Source of the DNA: Manihot esculenta
Taxonomy: Eukaryota > Streptophyta > Magnoliopsida > Malpighiales > Euphorbiaceae
Direction: 5' to 3'
DNA: 64,000 nt
NCBI RefSeq assembly: GCF_001659605.2
Contig: NC_035162.2
Span: 23,548,661-23,612,660 of the forward strand
Shown here: positions 48,201 through 59,211 of the stretch, one piece after another
Layout: each line of letters begins with the position of its first letter
Position numbering within the stretch: position 1 is the stretch's first letter
The notes under the pieces: model-generated
What the model saw: the letters and a program-made list of their open reading frames with translations, nothing else
Told to the model about the DNA's origin: nothing
Database searches by the model: none
Made by a program: the position numbers and the translations under genes

Positions 48201-50216
48201 CCTAAGCAACCTACGAGCCTGAAGAGCTGAGATCAGACCTCTAGGTGTACCCCTCTTGTCTCCTCTGAAGACGACCTCTGACCCATCCTGATCTCTGAAT
48301 CTGACTACCTTGTCTCTACAGTCCAAGGTAGCACCATGGGTCGATAACCAATCCATCCCTAGAATGACGTCAAAATCTGTCAAATCTAGAACCACGAGGT
48401 CGGCGGAAAGGCATCTTCCCTCTATGAAAACTGGACTACATTGGCAGACTGCCTCTGCCACTGACGGGTCACACTTGGGTCCACTGACCCATAGGGGACA
48501 CTCTAACCCAGAGACCATCAATCCTACCCTCTCCACGACTCTCGGAGCAATAAAAGAATGAGATGCACCCGGGTCCATTAAGGCATACACATCAGAACAA
48601 CCAATGATGAGGTTACCTGCCACCACAGTGTTGGATGTGTTGGCCTCCTGCTGAGTCATAGTGAAGATCCGTGCCGGAGCTGATGGACCTTCAACTCTGT
48701 ATCCTGCTGATGAAGAGGCTGACCCTCTCCCTCTGCCTCTGCCACTGGCCTGTGTTGCGGCTGGAGCTACTGGCTGCACCACACTGCCGGAGGCTGTCTG
48801 CTGAGACGGTGCTGCAAAGGCTGCTCTAGGACAATCTCGAGCCAAATGACCCGCCTGTCCGCACCTGAAACATGTGTTTGTCCCTGCCAGACATACTTCC
48901 TTGTGTGGTCTCCCACATCTCATACATGCTGTAACCTCTGCGCCAGAGCTTGAGCCACTGCCTAAACCCAGACCTGACTTGATCTTGTTCCAGAACTTAT
49001 TCTTCTTAGATTTTCTGTGGCCTCTGTCCCACTTCTTACTGCCTGCAACTGCTGCACTCAAAGAAGAAGAGTCTAACCTTTCCCCACCTGGGGTCTTGGA
49101 ACCAGAAGACTGTGCCACTGACTGTTTTACCTTCCCCTCAACGATAGCACTAGCCTCCATTCTCCTAGCCATATCCACTATGGCATGGAAACTCTCCCTC
49201 TCTGCTGACTGTATCAAAGAGGAATACCTGGAGTGCAACCTCATAATATATCTCCTTGACTTCTTTTGATCTGTGTCCAAATTCTGCCCAACATATGGCA
49301 ACAACTCCAGGAACCTGTCTGTGTACTCCTCCACACTCATCTGTTCAGTCTGCCTCAACTGTTCGAATTCTATCATCTTCTGCTCTCTAGAGCTCTCAGG
49401 GAAAGCCCATCCTGCAAACTCATTTGCGAACTCCTCCCAGGACATACTGTCCGCTCTCGGGTCCACATAGTTCTTAAACCAACCACGTGCCTTCTTGCAC
49501 TCCAGTGTGAACCCAGCCATCTGAATGGCTCTACTGTCATCAGCCCCTATCTCATCTGTAATAGTCTTGACCCTGCTCAGATACTCAAATGGGTCATTGC
49601 CTGCTCTGTACTGAGGAGCACCCAACTTCATGTAATCGGTCATCTTGACCTTGCTCCCTCCAGATGAGGTAGGTTTGGGTACTTGTGTTTCCGGGACAGT
49701 AGGTACTGGTGGTGGTGGAGGTGCAACATCCCCTGGGGTAGGGTTTGCTGTACTGGTATAGGGAGGTGGAGGTGGGTACATGGGGTACTGAGAGTATGGT
49801 GGGTAGTAAGGTGGGTATGGCATATGTGGAGGATAAGGGCTAAAACTGGGGTAATCCGATGTACCTCCCATCGAATACCCTGGATGGTGTGAATAGGGTG
49901 GGTAGTGATGTGGCTGGACATAACTCGAGGCCTGAGTGCCTCCTTCTGATTCTCCCATGCCCTCTTCCGGCATGCTCACACCGAGACTGCCATCCCTCCT
50001 CTGATCTACTTCCATATCCTCAGACATTCCTCCCTGCACTGTTCCCCTTACTGATCTGCTTCTACCCAGATCCAAAGACCTTCTAGGGTCTCTAGCTACT
50101 CTGTCTCTGTTGGACCTACTGGACATTGCCCTAGGCAATGCTGGAGGACGGGCATCAGCGCCCTCGTCCTGAGGTGGCACTCCAGTCAATCGTGCAGATC
50201 GACGAGTTCCTCTCAT
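45231..50216 (-). CDS. Gag-Pol polyprotein of Tekay copy 3, uninterrupted (1661 aa)
   Basis: I chose ATG 50216 ([12 protein letters not shown]) because copy 2 has the same start and upstream in-frame codons lie before an acceptor-like GTTTTTCAG. Rough residue positions: Tyr/Pro-rich region 110-175; Gag domain 195-330 ([19 protein letters not shown]); zinc knuckle [15 protein letters not shown] near 448; aspartic protease [10 protein letters not shown] with its D near 548; [11 protein letters not shown] near 882-890; RNase [11 protein letters not shown] near 1030; integrase HHCC near 1200-1270, then DDE residues in [17 protein letters not shown] and TDGQSERT (about 1318-1414); chromodomain 1612-1661. 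Chromodomains direct integration to marked heterochromatin. All expected catalytic residues that I can check are present. Copies 1 and 2 each carry stops in this frame. Confidence 0.95.
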   Translation of the reverse strand: MRGTRRSARLTGVPPQDEGADARPPALPRAMSSRSNRDRVARDPRRSLDLGRSRSVRGTVQGGMSEDMEVDQRRDGSLGVSMPEEGMGESEGGTQASSYVQPHHYPPYSHHPGYSMGGTSDYPSFSPYPPHMPYPPYYPPYSQYPMYPPPPPYTSTANPTPGDVAPPPPPVPTVPETQVPKPTSSGGSKVKMTDYMKLGAPQYRAGNDPFEYLSRVKTITDEIGADDSRAIQMAGFTLECKKARGWFKNYVDPRADSMSWEEFANEFAGWAFPESSREQKMIEFEQLRQTEQMSVEEYTDRFLELLPYVGQNLDTDQKKSRRYIMRLHSRYSSLIQSAERESFHAIVDMARRMEASAIVEGKVKQSVAQSSGSKTPGGERLDSSSLSAAVAGSKKWDRGHRKSKKNKFWNKIKSGLGLGSGSSSGAEVTACMRCGRPHKEVCLAGTNTCFRCGQAGHLARDCPRAAFAAPSQQTASGSVVQPVAPAATQASGRGRGRGSASSSAGYRVEGPSAPARIFTMTQQEANTSNTVVAGNLIIGCSDVYALMDPGASHSFIAPRVVERVGLMVSGLECPLWVSGPKCDPSVAEAVCQCSPVFIEGRCLSADLVVLDLTDFDVILGMDWLSTHGATLDCRDKVVRFRDQDGSEVVFRGDKRGTPRGLISALQARRLLRRGCQGFLAHVRELDSHVREPASVPVVSEFLDVFPDELPGLPPAREIEFEIELMPGTRPISIPPYRMAPAELKELKEQLQELVDKGFIRPSTSPWGAPVLFVRKKDGSLRLCIDYRQLNKVTTKNKYPLPRIDDLFDQLAGASCFSKIDLRSGYHQLRIRNKDVPKIAFRTRYGHYEFLVMPFGLTNAPAAFMDLMNRVFSQYLDHFVIVFIDDILVYSRNAEEHAHHLRTVLQTLREHGLYAKFSKCEFWLRSISFLGHIVSEQGIEVDPKKVEAVANWPRPTTVTEIKGFLGLAGYYRRFVQDFSKIAAPMTKLTKKNQKFIWTDQCEESFEELKRRLTSAPVLALPRSDDDFSVYCDASRVGLGCVLMQNERVIAYASRQLKKHELNYPTHDLEMAAVIFALKMWRHYLYGVKCEIFTDHKSLQYILSQRELNLRQRRWVELLSDYDCKIQYHPGKANVVADALSRKSLGSLSHISAERRPVVKEFHRLMSEGLQLELSGTGALVAQMRVTPVFLEQVAQKQHEDPELVKIARTVQSGQSNEFKFDDKGILRYGNRLCVPDDIGLKGDIMGEAHNTRYSVHPGATKMYQDLKIVYWWPAMKKDVALFVSACDVCQRVKLEHQKPAGMLNPLPIPEWKWENIAMDFVVGLPATSNRLDSIWVIVDRLTKSAHFIPVRSGYSVDKLAQVYVDEIVRLHGVPVSIVSDRGPQFTSRFWRSLQNAMGTRLDFSTAFHPQTDGQSERTIQTIEDMLRMCVLDFGGSWRQHLPLVEFAYNNSYHASIGMAPYEALYGRKCRSPICWEEVGERTLAGPELVELTSRVVPIIRERIKTAASRQKSYADIRRRQLEFQEGDLVLLKVSPMKGVVRFGKKGKLAPRYIGPFEVLQRVGNVSYKLDLPASMERIHPVFHVSLLRKFVSDPGKVLSEPDMEIHEDLTYVEQPVRILDTQIRKLRNKEIPMVKVLWNHHNIEECTWETRESILQQYPHLF

Positions 50217-50471
50217 TCTATCTTCTGAAAAACAGCACATAGTATAAGCAATCATTAGCATCATATGGTTCATGTGGAAACACATGAACCCTCATCACAT
50301 ACATAGCATCACATCATAGCATTTATGCACATGCATATCATCATGGCATATCATATCATCATATAGACAGGACTCTACATCCTATCCTAGTGGACATGAT
50401 TTTCCTAGTGTGCTTGACCTTCTAGAACATCTATGAGCCCGACACTCTAGGTCCGACCATATGAACCTAGG

Positions 50472-50483
50472 GCTCTGATACCA
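50472..50483 (-). other. Primer binding site (initiator tRNA-Met) of Tekay copy 3
   Basis: GCTCTGATACCA on the plus strand, three bases from the 5' LTR at 50487. Confidence 0.9.
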
Positions 50484-50486
50484 CTC

Positions 50487-52676
50487 TGTAACGACCCGGA
50501 AATCCGACCCGTTACCGGCGCTAGGATCCAGATCGGTTTAAGGCCGCCGGGACCCGTAGCAAGCCTACATACCTCCTATAAACCTGTGGAATCCCATACA
50601 TAACAACATATACATGATCTGTAAAAATTTTCTTTTCTCTTATCCAAGCAAAACCTGTGCATGCACAAAATCATACATAAACCCCACACTGGAGTCCTCA
50701 TCAAATACTCCAATGGGGTATCATCATCATACATATCAGCTTGGATAATCATGGTCATTAACATCATTACTCATTAAACACTCTGTACATAATGGGGATT
50801 CACACACCTCTAGGTCAAGCACTACTATAATCCTCAATACATCATCAAATCATTCATTACATTACATGTTCATAAATACTCATTACATCATGTTCATGTC
50901 CACTACTATCTATTACAACATACATGACTTAACTTCACTCTAGCCGACTTCCTGATCTATCCTGTACCTGCAACTCTGGGGATAAAGGGAGTGGGGTGAG
51001 CTACGAGAGCCCAGTGAGCAGAATAATAAAACATCAATTTAAATCATGCTTTCATGTATGCGCCATAACACAAACATTTCACAACAAGGATGAACTTGTC
51101 ACCATTTAGCCCCTATCTTTCTTACTTATACATGCCGGGGGCGTAGAGCCGTAGCAGGCACACCCGGACTTCCATAATCTGTCATAGTGCCAGGGGCGTA
51201 GAGCCGTAGCAGGCACACCTGGACTCACATAGGCTATCATGTCATACAAGGGCTAATGGATCATTCAACATTCATCCACATCAACAACAAAGTATGCAAT
51301 GCAACATATTCGTGAATTCTAATGCAAACAACCTAATATATCTCATGGCATTCATGATGCGTGAATCATGCTAAAACATTTCATTAATTTGCTTTAAAAC
51401 TTAAAGTTTATTCCACTCACCTCTGGCTAGCTCTGAAGAGACTCTGAAGCAGCTGGCTCACTGCTGGGGGTCTCGGTTCCTCGGGTCCGAACCTACACAG
51501 GTGGACTCAAATGAGGGACCAAACATACATGAATATGACTCTAAAATACTCCCCAAAAACCCCCTAAAACATCCTGAAAACATCACGTGAAAACATGCAA
51601 GAAATGGCTGAACAGGGCACTTTCGGCGGCAGGTTCGGCGGCCGAAAGTCCCTCTGCAGCCGAAAGTCATGCGGGTTCGGCGGCACTTTCGGCGGCCGAA
51701 CCTCCCAGACAGAGACGAAACTTGAGTTTCGGGGGCAGGCTTCGGCAGCCGAAACTGCCTCCACAAGGGGGTTCGGCGGCCGAAAGTCACTTCGGCGGCC
51801 GAACCTGAGTTTCTGCCGAAGGGCAGAAACTTGGCTCCCTTGTGTCCACAGCCTCCAAAACGCCTCAAAACATGCATAAACTTGTTTCTACACATGCATA
51901 CACATCATACTTCACACCTAGGGGTCTCAAACTATAATATACCCCAACTACAACACTTCAAACAACACATTTCCAACATACATTGTTCAAATCACAATAT
52001 AAACCCATAAACCTAACAACAAGCCTAAACATGCATTCTACCCCATCAACTTGCATAAAACTTTCATAAAACATAAAAGAAGCATAGATCGAAGCTTACC
52101 TCTTGAAGATCGAGAGGAAGAACGACCCTAGCTCGGAAAATGGAGGGATTTAGCTCCAAGACTTCCAAGCTCCAAACTTGCTTAAAAACACTCAAAAACT
52201 TTTGTGGAACCTTAAAACTCAAAGAAAATGGTGGGGATTGAAGGAAAAACACAAGATTTGGGAGAGGGAGGTCGGAAGCTTGCTGTGGCTGAAAATGGGA
52301 GAAAACTCTCCCATTTCGGCTAAGTGCCCCTTTTATAGGTGGCTGGCCAGGCCACGTTCGGGGGCCGAAAGTGCCTCCGCATGCATGCAAGGTTCGGCGG
52401 CCGAACCTGCATTTCCCTCACTCAAAATTTTCGGGCGCCTAAAGTCCCTCCGAAAGCATGCATGTTCGGCGGCCGAACTTCGGAGTTCGGTGGCCGAACC
52501 TGGGTTTTCCTCTCAAAGATTTTTCATGCAAAAACTCATTTAATTTCTTACTTAAAAATATGAAATACGTGAAAACATTTCATAAAATCATAGTTTTACC
52601 CTTCTAGAGGTTTCCGACATCCGAGGTCCCACCGGACGGTAGGGATTCCGATACCGGAGTCTAGCCGGGTATTACA
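50487..52676 (-). repeat. 5' LTR of Tekay copy 3 (2190 bp)
   Basis: Same length as the 3' LTR and the same order of motif clusters, hairpin modules and TATA (minus strand near 52330-52339). Differences from the 3' LTR include A/G at the fourth base after ACGACC, tctGtc versus tctAtc near 51180, and ggTggcc versus ggCggcc near 52490. Confidence 0.95.
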
Positions 52677-52681
52677 ACTTT

Positions 52682-53542
52682 ACTTTAAATGATGATGATG
52701 TTGAGTTTTCATATGATGAACTTGTAGGTGCTTTAAAATTGATGAATGATGAGCTTGAAAAGAGTCATAGGAAAAATAAAATTTTGAAATGTGAGTTAGC
52801 TAGCTTTAAAAAGGAAAGTGAGAACTCATCTAAGGAACTTATACCCTCAAATGATTCTTTACAAAAATCCTTAGATGAGCTCTCACTAGAAAATAAAAAT
52901 TTGAAAAATAAAATCCTTGAGTTGAAAAATTCTTTTTCAAAATTTTTAAAAGGCAAGGACAAACTTGATGAGATTTTAGATTCTCAAAGGTCTCCTAGCA
53001 TCAAGTATGGCCTTGGCTATGATAAATCAACTCAAGCAAATTTTTCTAAAACCGTTTTTGTTAAAGCTACCAACTCACATGAACCTAAGGTTTCTAGCTC
53101 AAATGGAAATGTGCCTAAAGTTTCTAGTAGCAATATGTCTATGAGGAATGCACCTACAAGAAATGCACATGTACACCAATTCATTAGTTACAACACTCAC
53201 ATAAGACACACACCTAGGCAATTTGCATATAAGAGAAATGATCATTATAGAACACACACTTCTAGTTCACAAAATCACCACTCTAATCATATCTCTTGCT
53301 CACATGCTTTTAATAAGCAAAGGAGAAATGGCCACATGAGAACTCAAACACACTCACTCACCTATGGACCTAGAGTGAGAAGGTTCAATGGTCATTGTCA
53401 CTATTGTGGCAAGTTTGGTCATACCAACTATAAGTGCTCTATTAGAAAATTGCATCTTGGATATGGTAGCATATGGAAATTGGATAGTGGAATGACTAAC
53501 CCCCAAGGACCCAAGTACATTTGGGTACCTAAAAGTGTTTGA
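52682..53542 (+). pseudogene. Gag of the Sirevirus element, C-terminal half
   Basis: The reading frame that was cut at 42909 resumes at 52682 (TLNDDDVEFSYDELVG) and runs to TGA at 53540-53542. It contains a Lys/Glu-rich probable coiled coil (about 52745-52960), a Ser/Asn/His/Arg-rich basic region, and a second knuckle-like CHYCGKFGHTNYKC (53396-53437). It ends GPKYIWVPKSV, the usual sequence just before protease in copia elements. Cut off from its own start and promoter by copy 3. Confidence 0.88.
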
Positions 53543-53556
53543 ATTCTTTCTTTTAG

Positions 53557-56500
53557 GTGTGCTTGAAATCCTCAAAAATTGAAAGCAAATGGTATCTAGA
53601 TAGTGGATGTTCAAGGCACATGACCGGAAACTCAAATCACTTCATCTCTCTTGAAAAGAAAGACGGAAGTGGACAAGTAACCTTTGGAGACAATGGAAAA
53701 GGTAAAATTGTTGGTATAGGTAAAGTCGGTAAGGAAAACTCTCCTATTCTTGATAAAGTTCTATTAGTTGATGGTTTGAAGCATAATTTGTTAAGTGTGA
53801 GTCAATTATGTGATAAAGGTTGTAGAGTTATCTTTGAACCAAAATCATGTTTTGTGTCTAGAATGTCGGATAACAAAATATTGTTTGTTGGTGAAAGAGT
53901 TGAGAATATTTATCTTATTGACTTACAAGCTATGACTAACCAAGATATGAAGTGCTTTGTGTCTATTAGTGATAACTCTTGGATTTGGCATAGAAGGCTT
54001 TCTCATGCTAGCATGGATCTCCTCAAAAATTTGAGCAAAGATGAGCTAGTTGATGGTCTTCCAAAGATCAAATATGAAAAGGACAAAGTATGTGATGCAT
54101 GTCAAATGGGTAAGCAAGTTAAGAGTTCCTTTAAAGCTATTAATAAGGTAATCTCTTCTAGACCTTTGCAACTCTTGCATATGGATTTATTTGGTCCAAC
54201 TAGAGTAGCTAGTCTTGGTGGCATGCATTATGGGTTTGTTATAGTTGATGACTACTCTAGGTATACTTGGGTTGTGTTCCTTGCTCATAAGGATGATTGT
54301 TTTGATGCTTTTAAAAGTTTTACAAAGAAAGTTCAAAATGAAAAGGATTTTCAAATTTCTTCAATAAGGAGTGATCATGGTAGAGAATTTGAAAATGAAA
54401 AATTTGAAGTCTTTTGTAATAAGTTAGGGATCACTCATAATTTTTCATCTCCTAGGACTCCCCAACAAAATGGTGTTGTTGAAAGAAAAAATAGAACTCT
54501 TTTAGATATGGGGAGGACTATGTTAAGAGAATATAATTTACCTACTTATTTTTGGGCGGAAGCCATAAATACGGCTTGTTATGTTTCAAATAGAGTTTTA
54601 ATTAGACCTCTCTTAAATAAGACTCCTTATGAGCTTTGGAATGGAAGGAAACCTAGAGTTAGTTATTTTAGAGTTTTTGGTTGTAAATGCTTCATATTAA
54701 ACAATAAGGATAATCTAGGCAAATTTGACTCCAAAACCGATGAAGGTATCTTCTTGGGATACTCTATCTCTAGTAAATCATATAGAGTATTCAATAAAAG
54801 AACCTTGATAGTTGAAGAGTCAATGCATGTTGTTTTTGATGAATCTAATCCCTTTGCTCCTAGAAAGGAGGTCTCTTGTGATGATGATCTTGTAGGTAAC
54901 CTTGATGAGTTGACCTTTGAAGATCCTCAACCTCATGGAGATCAAAGTCAACCCAAGGAGAATTCAATAGAGGCAAAGGAAGATGAAGTTGGACCTCAAG
55001 AGCAACAAATGCAAATTACACAAAGTCAAGGAGTCCAACATGACTTGCCAAAGGATTGGGCCTACAAGAAGGATCACCCCAAGGATCAAATTATTGGTGA
55101 TACATCACAAGGGGTAACTACTAGATCTTCTATTAGACATGTATGTAATAATATTGCATTCATATCTCATATAGAGCCTAATTCTATAGATGAGGCTATT
55201 GGTGATGAGAGTTGGGTTCTTGCTATGCAAGAAGAACTCAACCAATTTGAAAGGAACAAGGTTTGGACCTTAGTATCTAGACCAAAACATCACCCCATCA
55301 TAGGCACCAAATGGGTGTTTAGAAATAAGCTTGATGAAGATGGCAATATCATTAGAAACAAAGCTAGGTTGGTAGCTAAAGGCTATAACCAAGAGGAGGG
55401 CATAGACTATGATGAAACTTTTGCCCCCGTAGCTAGATTAGAAGCCATTAGAATCTTGCTTGCATATGCATCATACATGAATTTTAATCTCTTTCAAATG
55501 GATGTGAAAAGTGCCTTTTTAAATGGTTTTATTGAGGAGGAGGTTTATGTTGAGCAACCTCCGGGGTTTGAAAATCATGAATTTTCAAATCATGTTTTTA
55601 AATTGTCCAAAGCCTTATATGGTTTAAAACAAGCTCCTAGAGCTTGGTATGAAAGACTAAGTAATTTTCTTTTGCAAAATGGTTTTTCAAAAGGCAAAGT
55701 GGATACAACTCTTTTTGTCAAAAATCATGAAAATGACATCCTTGTGGTACAAATATATGTTGATGATATTATATTTGGTGCTACTAATGTGTGTTTGTGT
55801 GAAGAGTTTTCAAAAGTTATGAAAAGTGAGTTTGAGATGAGCATGATGGGAGAACTCAAATTCTTCCTTGGACTTCAAATCAAACAAGCTAAGGATGGCA
55901 TCTTCATCAACCAAGCCAAATACACAAAGGAGCTAATCAAAAGGTTTGGAATGGAGAATAGCAAGCCAAGTAGAACTCCAATGAGCACAAGCACCAAGCT
56001 TGACAAGGATGAAAAGGGTAAGCCTATTGATGAAAAGCTCTATAGAGGTATGATCGGAAGCCTTTTATATCTCACCGCATCTAGACCGGATATCATGTTT
56101 TCCGTATGTTTATGTGCACGTTTTCAATCATGTCCTAAAGAGTCTCATTTGCATGCCGTTAAACGCATTCTTAGATATTTACATGGCACATTGCATTTGG
56201 GGTTATGGTATCCTAGAAGTTCATCCTTTACTTTATGTTCCTACTCGGATGCCGACTTTGCCGGAAGCATTCTTGATAGGAAGAGTACCTCGGGTACTTG
56301 TCAACTTCTAGGACAATCTCTTGTTTCTTGGTGTAGCAAGAAGCAAAATTCGGTTGCACTATCAACCGCCGAAGCCGAATATGTGGCGGCGGGTCTTTGT
56401 TGTAGTCAAATCCTTTGGATTAAACAACAATTAAGAGATTTTGAAGTATCTCTTGATCACATTCCTATTAAATGTGATAATACAAGTGCAATCAATCTAA

Positions 56501-56703
56501 CCAAGAACCCCATTCAACATTCTAGAACTAAGCATATTGACATTAGACATCATTTCATTCGTGATCATGTGCTAAATGGTGATGTTGTTCTTGAGTTTGT
56601 GGATACAAACAACCAACTAGCTGATATTTTCACTAAACCTTTAAATGAAGAAAGATTTAACTTCATTAAAAGGGAATTGGGAATGCTAGATGGAGGTTGT
56701 TGA
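53557..56703 (+). CDS. Pol polyprotein of the Sirevirus element (protease, integrase, RT, RNase H)
   Basis: The open frame begins after a TAG at 53554-53556, in a different frame from gag, with no near ATG. Protease [13 protein letters not shown] is at residues 12-24. The GAG-pre-integrase/zinc finger part has [12 protein letters not shown] and CDACQMGK. The integrase core has [18 protein letters not shown] and [13 protein letters not shown] has [23 protein letters not shown] and [10 protein letters not shown] (near residue 733). RNase H has YSDADFAGS and [10 protein letters not shown] near the end. Copia order, integrase before RT, is clear. No internal stop. It is physically intact but separated from its LTR promoter and gag by copy 3. 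How pol is reached from gag (shift, splice or readthrough) is unresolved. Confidence 0.93.
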   Translation: MCLKSSKIESKWYLDSGCSRHMTGNSNHFISLEKKDGSGQVTFGDNGKGKIVGIGKVGKENSPILDKVLLVDGLKHNLLSVSQLCDKGCRVIFEPKSCFVSRMSDNKILFVGERVENIYLIDLQAMTNQDMKCFVSISDNSWIWHRRLSHASMDLLKNLSKDELVDGLPKIKYEKDKVCDACQMGKQVKSSFKAINKVISSRPLQLLHMDLFGPTRVASLGGMHYGFVIVDDYSRYTWVVFLAHKDDCFDAFKSFTKKVQNEKDFQISSIRSDHGREFENEKFEVFCNKLGITHNFSSPRTPQQNGVVERKNRTLLDMGRTMLREYNLPTYFWAEAINTACYVSNRVLIRPLLNKTPYELWNGRKPRVSYFRVFGCKCFILNNKDNLGKFDSKTDEGIFLGYSISSKSYRVFNKRTLIVEESMHVVFDESNPFAPRKEVSCDDDLVGNLDELTFEDPQPHGDQSQPKENSIEAKEDEVGPQEQQMQITQSQGVQHDLPKDWAYKKDHPKDQIIGDTSQGVTTRSSIRHVCNNIAFISHIEPNSIDEAIGDESWVLAMQEELNQFERNKVWTLVSRPKHHPIIGTKWVFRNKLDEDGNIIRNKARLVAKGYNQEEGIDYDETFAPVARLEAIRILLAYASYMNFNLFQMDVKSAFLNGFIEEEVYVEQPPGFENHEFSNHVFKLSKALYGLKQAPRAWYERLSNFLLQNGFSKGKVDTTLFVKNHENDILVVQIYVDDIIFGATNVCLCEEFSKVMKSEFEMSMMGELKFFLGLQIKQAKDGIFINQAKYTKELIKRFGMENSKPSRTPMSTSTKLDKDEKGKPIDEKLYRGMIGSLLYLTASRPDIMFSVCLCARFQSCPKESHLHAVKRILRYLHGTLHLGLWYPRSSSFTLCSYSDADFAGSILDRKSTSGTCQLLGQSLVSWCSKKQNSVALSTAEAEYVAAGLCCSQILWIKQQLRDFEVSLDHIPIKCDNTSAINLTKNPIQHSRTKHIDIRHHFIRDHVLNGDVVLEFVDTNNQLADIFTKPLNEERFNFIKRELGMLDGGC

Positions 56704-56770
56704 GTGTATATTTTTTTTGTGTGTGTATCTTTTTGAAAGCATGTCAAAATTGTTTGTTATAGTTTTATTT

Positions 56771-56793
56771 TTAAACAAAAAGGGGGAGGGGAA
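56771..56793 (+). other. Internal PPT-like tract after pol
   Basis: AAAAAGGGGGAGGGGAAG, 70 bp after the pol stop. Similar tracts stand at 59278-59291, 59536-59544, 59551-59562 and 59629-59641. Multiple PPT-like tracts are a known Sirevirus trait. Confidence 0.6.
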
Positions 56794-56807
56794 GCCCAAA
56801 AATTCCA

Positions 56808-57020
56808 GGTTCGGAGGCACTTTCGGCCCCCTAACCTTCAATTTCAAGGGCAATATGAAAAGCGGGAATTTTTCTGTCTTTTTTCTTTTTCTTTTTCGGC
56901 CGCCTAACATTCTATTCGGCCGCCGGACATTGTGAAGTTCGGCCGCCGAAATTTAAGTTCGGCCCCCTAAACTTGCCCAGGTTCGGCCGCCGAAGATTAG
57001 TTCGGCCGCCGAAACTGCGC
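56808..57020 (+). promoter_or_regulatory. Promoter-like palindromic motif array before the Sirevirus third gene
   Basis: Six or more TTCGGCCGCCGAA-type words (about 56898, 56914, 56938, 56982, 57001, with eroded ones at 56813 and 56830) precede CCTTAAAAACCCCCGCG and a long pyrimidine-rich C/T leader. The arrangement resembles the upstream part of the LTR promoter rather than coding DNA. Confidence 0.5.
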
Positions 57021-57250
57021 GTTCCTTAAAAACCCCCGCGACAGCTCATCATCTTCCTCGCGCGACTCTCTCTCTCCCCGAAGCTTTCCCTCTCTTCCCC
57101 GTAGCTCTCCTCATCTCCCTGTCCCAAATCGCCCATTTTAAGCTTCATTTCCCTCAAAAACTTCCATTTTTACTTTGTTTTTCTCTCTGAAACACCAAAA
57201 ATCAGCTTCGTTTCTCCCCACAGAACCCATTTCAAGCTTTTTCTATTTGG

Positions 57251-57353
57251 GTAAGTTTTCGATTTTTCTTCTCTTTTGATTTATTTTCTGTTGCTTTGAT
57301 CTTGTTTTTAGCTCCTACTATGATTAGGATTGTGTTTTTATTGAGTTTTTTGT

Positions 57354-57392
<39 letters not shown>

Positions 57393-57896
57393 GTTGATAG
57401 CTGGGTTGTTGATTTGACATACTGTTGCTTTGACATTGTTGATAGCTGGGTTTGTTGATTGAAGTTTTACTCTGTTGCTTTGATATTGTTGTGATTAGCT
57501 GGATTATCCTATTGATAGTTGCATATTTATAAGACTGCCTGTTTTTTTTAATTCCTCTGTTAAAATGTGCATAAGGCTAGCTGGGTTGTTTTTTGTTTTA
57601 CCAATTGTTTTTGAATGTAGGCTTTTTCTGTAGTAAATGACTAGCTGAGTTATTGATAGCTATGTTTATATTTTTTTTATTTTTTGTTGCTCTCTGTTAG
57701 CTGGATAACAAGTAGCTGGTTATATACATATACTCTGCCCATTTTTTTTGTTGCTCTTTGTTAGCTGGGTATATATATATACTGGTTTTTGAATATGAGA
57801 CTGATGCTTATTGGTTGTGATTGTGATTATGGGTTGAGTTTGTGGTAGTGTGTTGCTTATGGGTATCTTTTCTGTTTTTATCTTTTGCCTCTGTAG
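57251..57896 (+). other. Putative 5'-UTR intron of the Sirevirus third gene
   Basis: A good donor (TATTTGG, then GTAAGTTTTC at 57251) and a good acceptor (TTTTATCTTTTGCCTCTGTAG ending 57896) bracket 646 bp of T-rich DNA with stops in all forward frames. It contains a (TA)n microsatellite at about 57357-57388 and at least eight TAGCTGG-type words. Not proven without transcripts. Confidence 0.55.
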
Positions 57897-57912
57897 CTGT
57901 TGGTTGGGTAAA

Positions 57913-59211
57913 ATGGGTAGAAAAACCACAGCCCGTAGACACCCGTACTTTAGAGGTCAGTCTAGTAGGCAGTCTGAGCCTCCTAGGTCCCCCTCTCCAG
58001 ACCCTCCTGCCTCTCCACCCTTTGAGTTTCCTGTTGTTAGAGAGGGTGATCCTGCTTTTCAGCCTTTTTCTCTCAGGTTTGTTCATCCTGGGAGAACAGT
58101 TCATCCCAACAGTGTTCAGCTTTTTCGTACTCAGGGTTTCCTACAGCCCTTCATTGTTCAGGGATGGGAGCACCTTCTTATCACTCCATCCGACACCCAT
58201 CCTAGGATTGTTAGGGAGTTCTATGCAAACCTACACACCTTCACCCGTCACACTCCCCCTCACCTTGTCAGTCTTGTAAATGGTCAGAGGGTTTACCTCA
58301 CTCCTGACATCATTGCTCGTCACCTAGGTATCCCCAACTCTGGGGCTGTTGTCTCCACCACTCATAAGTGGATCACTGGTGAGGTCTCTTCCCTTCACCA
58401 GACTCGGGTCATTTCAGGAGACGTAGATCGTGAGGAGCCCTCTAGGCTTAAGGCCTGTGACCTCAACACTCTCCCCAAAGTTGTTCACCACATAGTCACC
58501 TATGAGATTCTCCCTAGATCGGGTCATAGGACTGCACTCTCCTACTCTGACATGTTTGTAGTGTCTTGTCTGCTAGAGGGTCGAGCCCTTAACCTGCCAC
58601 ATATTATGATTCACTCTATAGCAGACTCCCTTAGGCTGAGTCGAGGCTGTCTCCCCTTTGGTCGTCATCTTACTCTTCTTCTCCGAGCCCTAGGTGTTGA
58701 CCCAGGTACCGAGTCGGCCTTACCTTTGTCTAGTGAGTACACCCCCTATACTGAGGCTACCCTCCACCACATGGGTTTGACTAGGAGAGGCAATGAATTT
58801 TATAATTCTAGGAGAGATTTTGCAGCTCGCAGAGCAGCACATGCAGCAGCACAGGCACATGATGGTTCTGATGAGGAGTCAGATGATGCTTCTCCTACTG
58901 ATCTTGAGACAGAGCGAGCTCCCAGAAGCGATGCTAGTACCGGGCGGTCCACCGAGCAGGGTACATCTTCACGGACTACATCTGATCTGTATGATGCCAT
59001 GGGTCGTCTGGAGCTGCAGGTTGCTCAGATGTTTGATCGCCAGGCTCAGATGTCTGATCACCAGACTCAGATATCTGATCGCCAGACTCAGATGGAGCAG
59101 CAGTTAGCACGACTTACAGACCAGCAGCAGACCCTGATCGAGCAGCAGAGCCAGATTTTGCACCTTCTTCAGCAGTCATCTGGAGTGCCACCTCCTCAGC
59201 CTCCTCAGTGA
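57913..59211 (+). CDS. Sirevirus third ORF ('env-like' position), plant transposon-protein-like with heptad coiled coil
   Basis: ATG 57913 (AAAATGGGT context) opens MGRKTTARRHPYFRG; 432 codons. In-frame ATGs at 57850 and 57859 lie inside the putative intron, so I prefer 57913. An Arg/Ser/Pro-rich start is followed by a conserved-looking core (about residues 70-260) with IVREFYANLHTF and VYLTPDIIARHLGIPNSG. This resembles the 'putative plant transposon protein' domain (Pfam PF20167, from memory) found in retrotransposon third ORFs. An acidic Ser/Asp/Glu region follows. Seven consecutive heptads near the end (for example QMSDHQT, QISDRQT, QMEQQLA) predict a coiled coil. I see no signal peptide or convincing membrane segment, so a true envelope protein is unlikely. 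Function unknown. Confidence 0.78.
   Translation: MGRKTTARRHPYFRGQSSRQSEPPRSPSPDPPASPPFEFPVVREGDPAFQPFSLRFVHPGRTVHPNSVQLFRTQGFLQPFIVQGWEHLLITPSDTHPRIVREFYANLHTFTRHTPPHLVSLVNGQRVYLTPDIIARHLGIPNSGAVVSTTHKWITGEVSSLHQTRVISGDVDREEPSRLKACDLNTLPKVVHHIVTYEILPRSGHRTALSYSDMFVVSCLLEGRALNLPHIMIHSIADSLRLSRGCLPFGRHLTLLLRALGVDPGTESALPLSSEYTPYTEATLHHMGLTRRGNEFYNSRRDFAARRAAHAAAQAHDGSDEESDDASPTDLETERAPRSDASTGRSTEQGTSSRTTSDLYDAMGRLELQVAQMFDRQAQMSDHQTQISDRQTQMEQQLARLTDQQQTLIEQQSQILHLLQQSSGVPPPQPPQ

Larger units (their letters stand above)
42910..52676 (-). mobile_element. Ty3/gypsy Tekay-type chromovirus, copy 3, complete and apparently intact (9767 bp)
   Basis: On the minus strand: 5' LTR 52676-50487, PBS 50483-50472, gag-pol 50216-45231, PPT 45115-45100, 3' LTR 45099-42910. 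Both LTRs are 2190 bp and differ at about 11 positions by eye (about 99.5% identity). The flanks are ACTTT at 42905-42909 and 52677-52681. It sits inside the Sirevirus gag. All cis signals and an uninterrupted polyprotein are present, so it is the best candidate for a recently active autonomous copy. Confidence 0.96.

Noticed and set aside
57850..59211. A true retroviral envelope gene after Sirevirus pol
   Set aside because: With the start at 57913 there is no signal peptide, no convincing membrane span and no surface/transmembrane organisation. The apparent hydrophobic N-terminus from 57850 lies in the putative intron.
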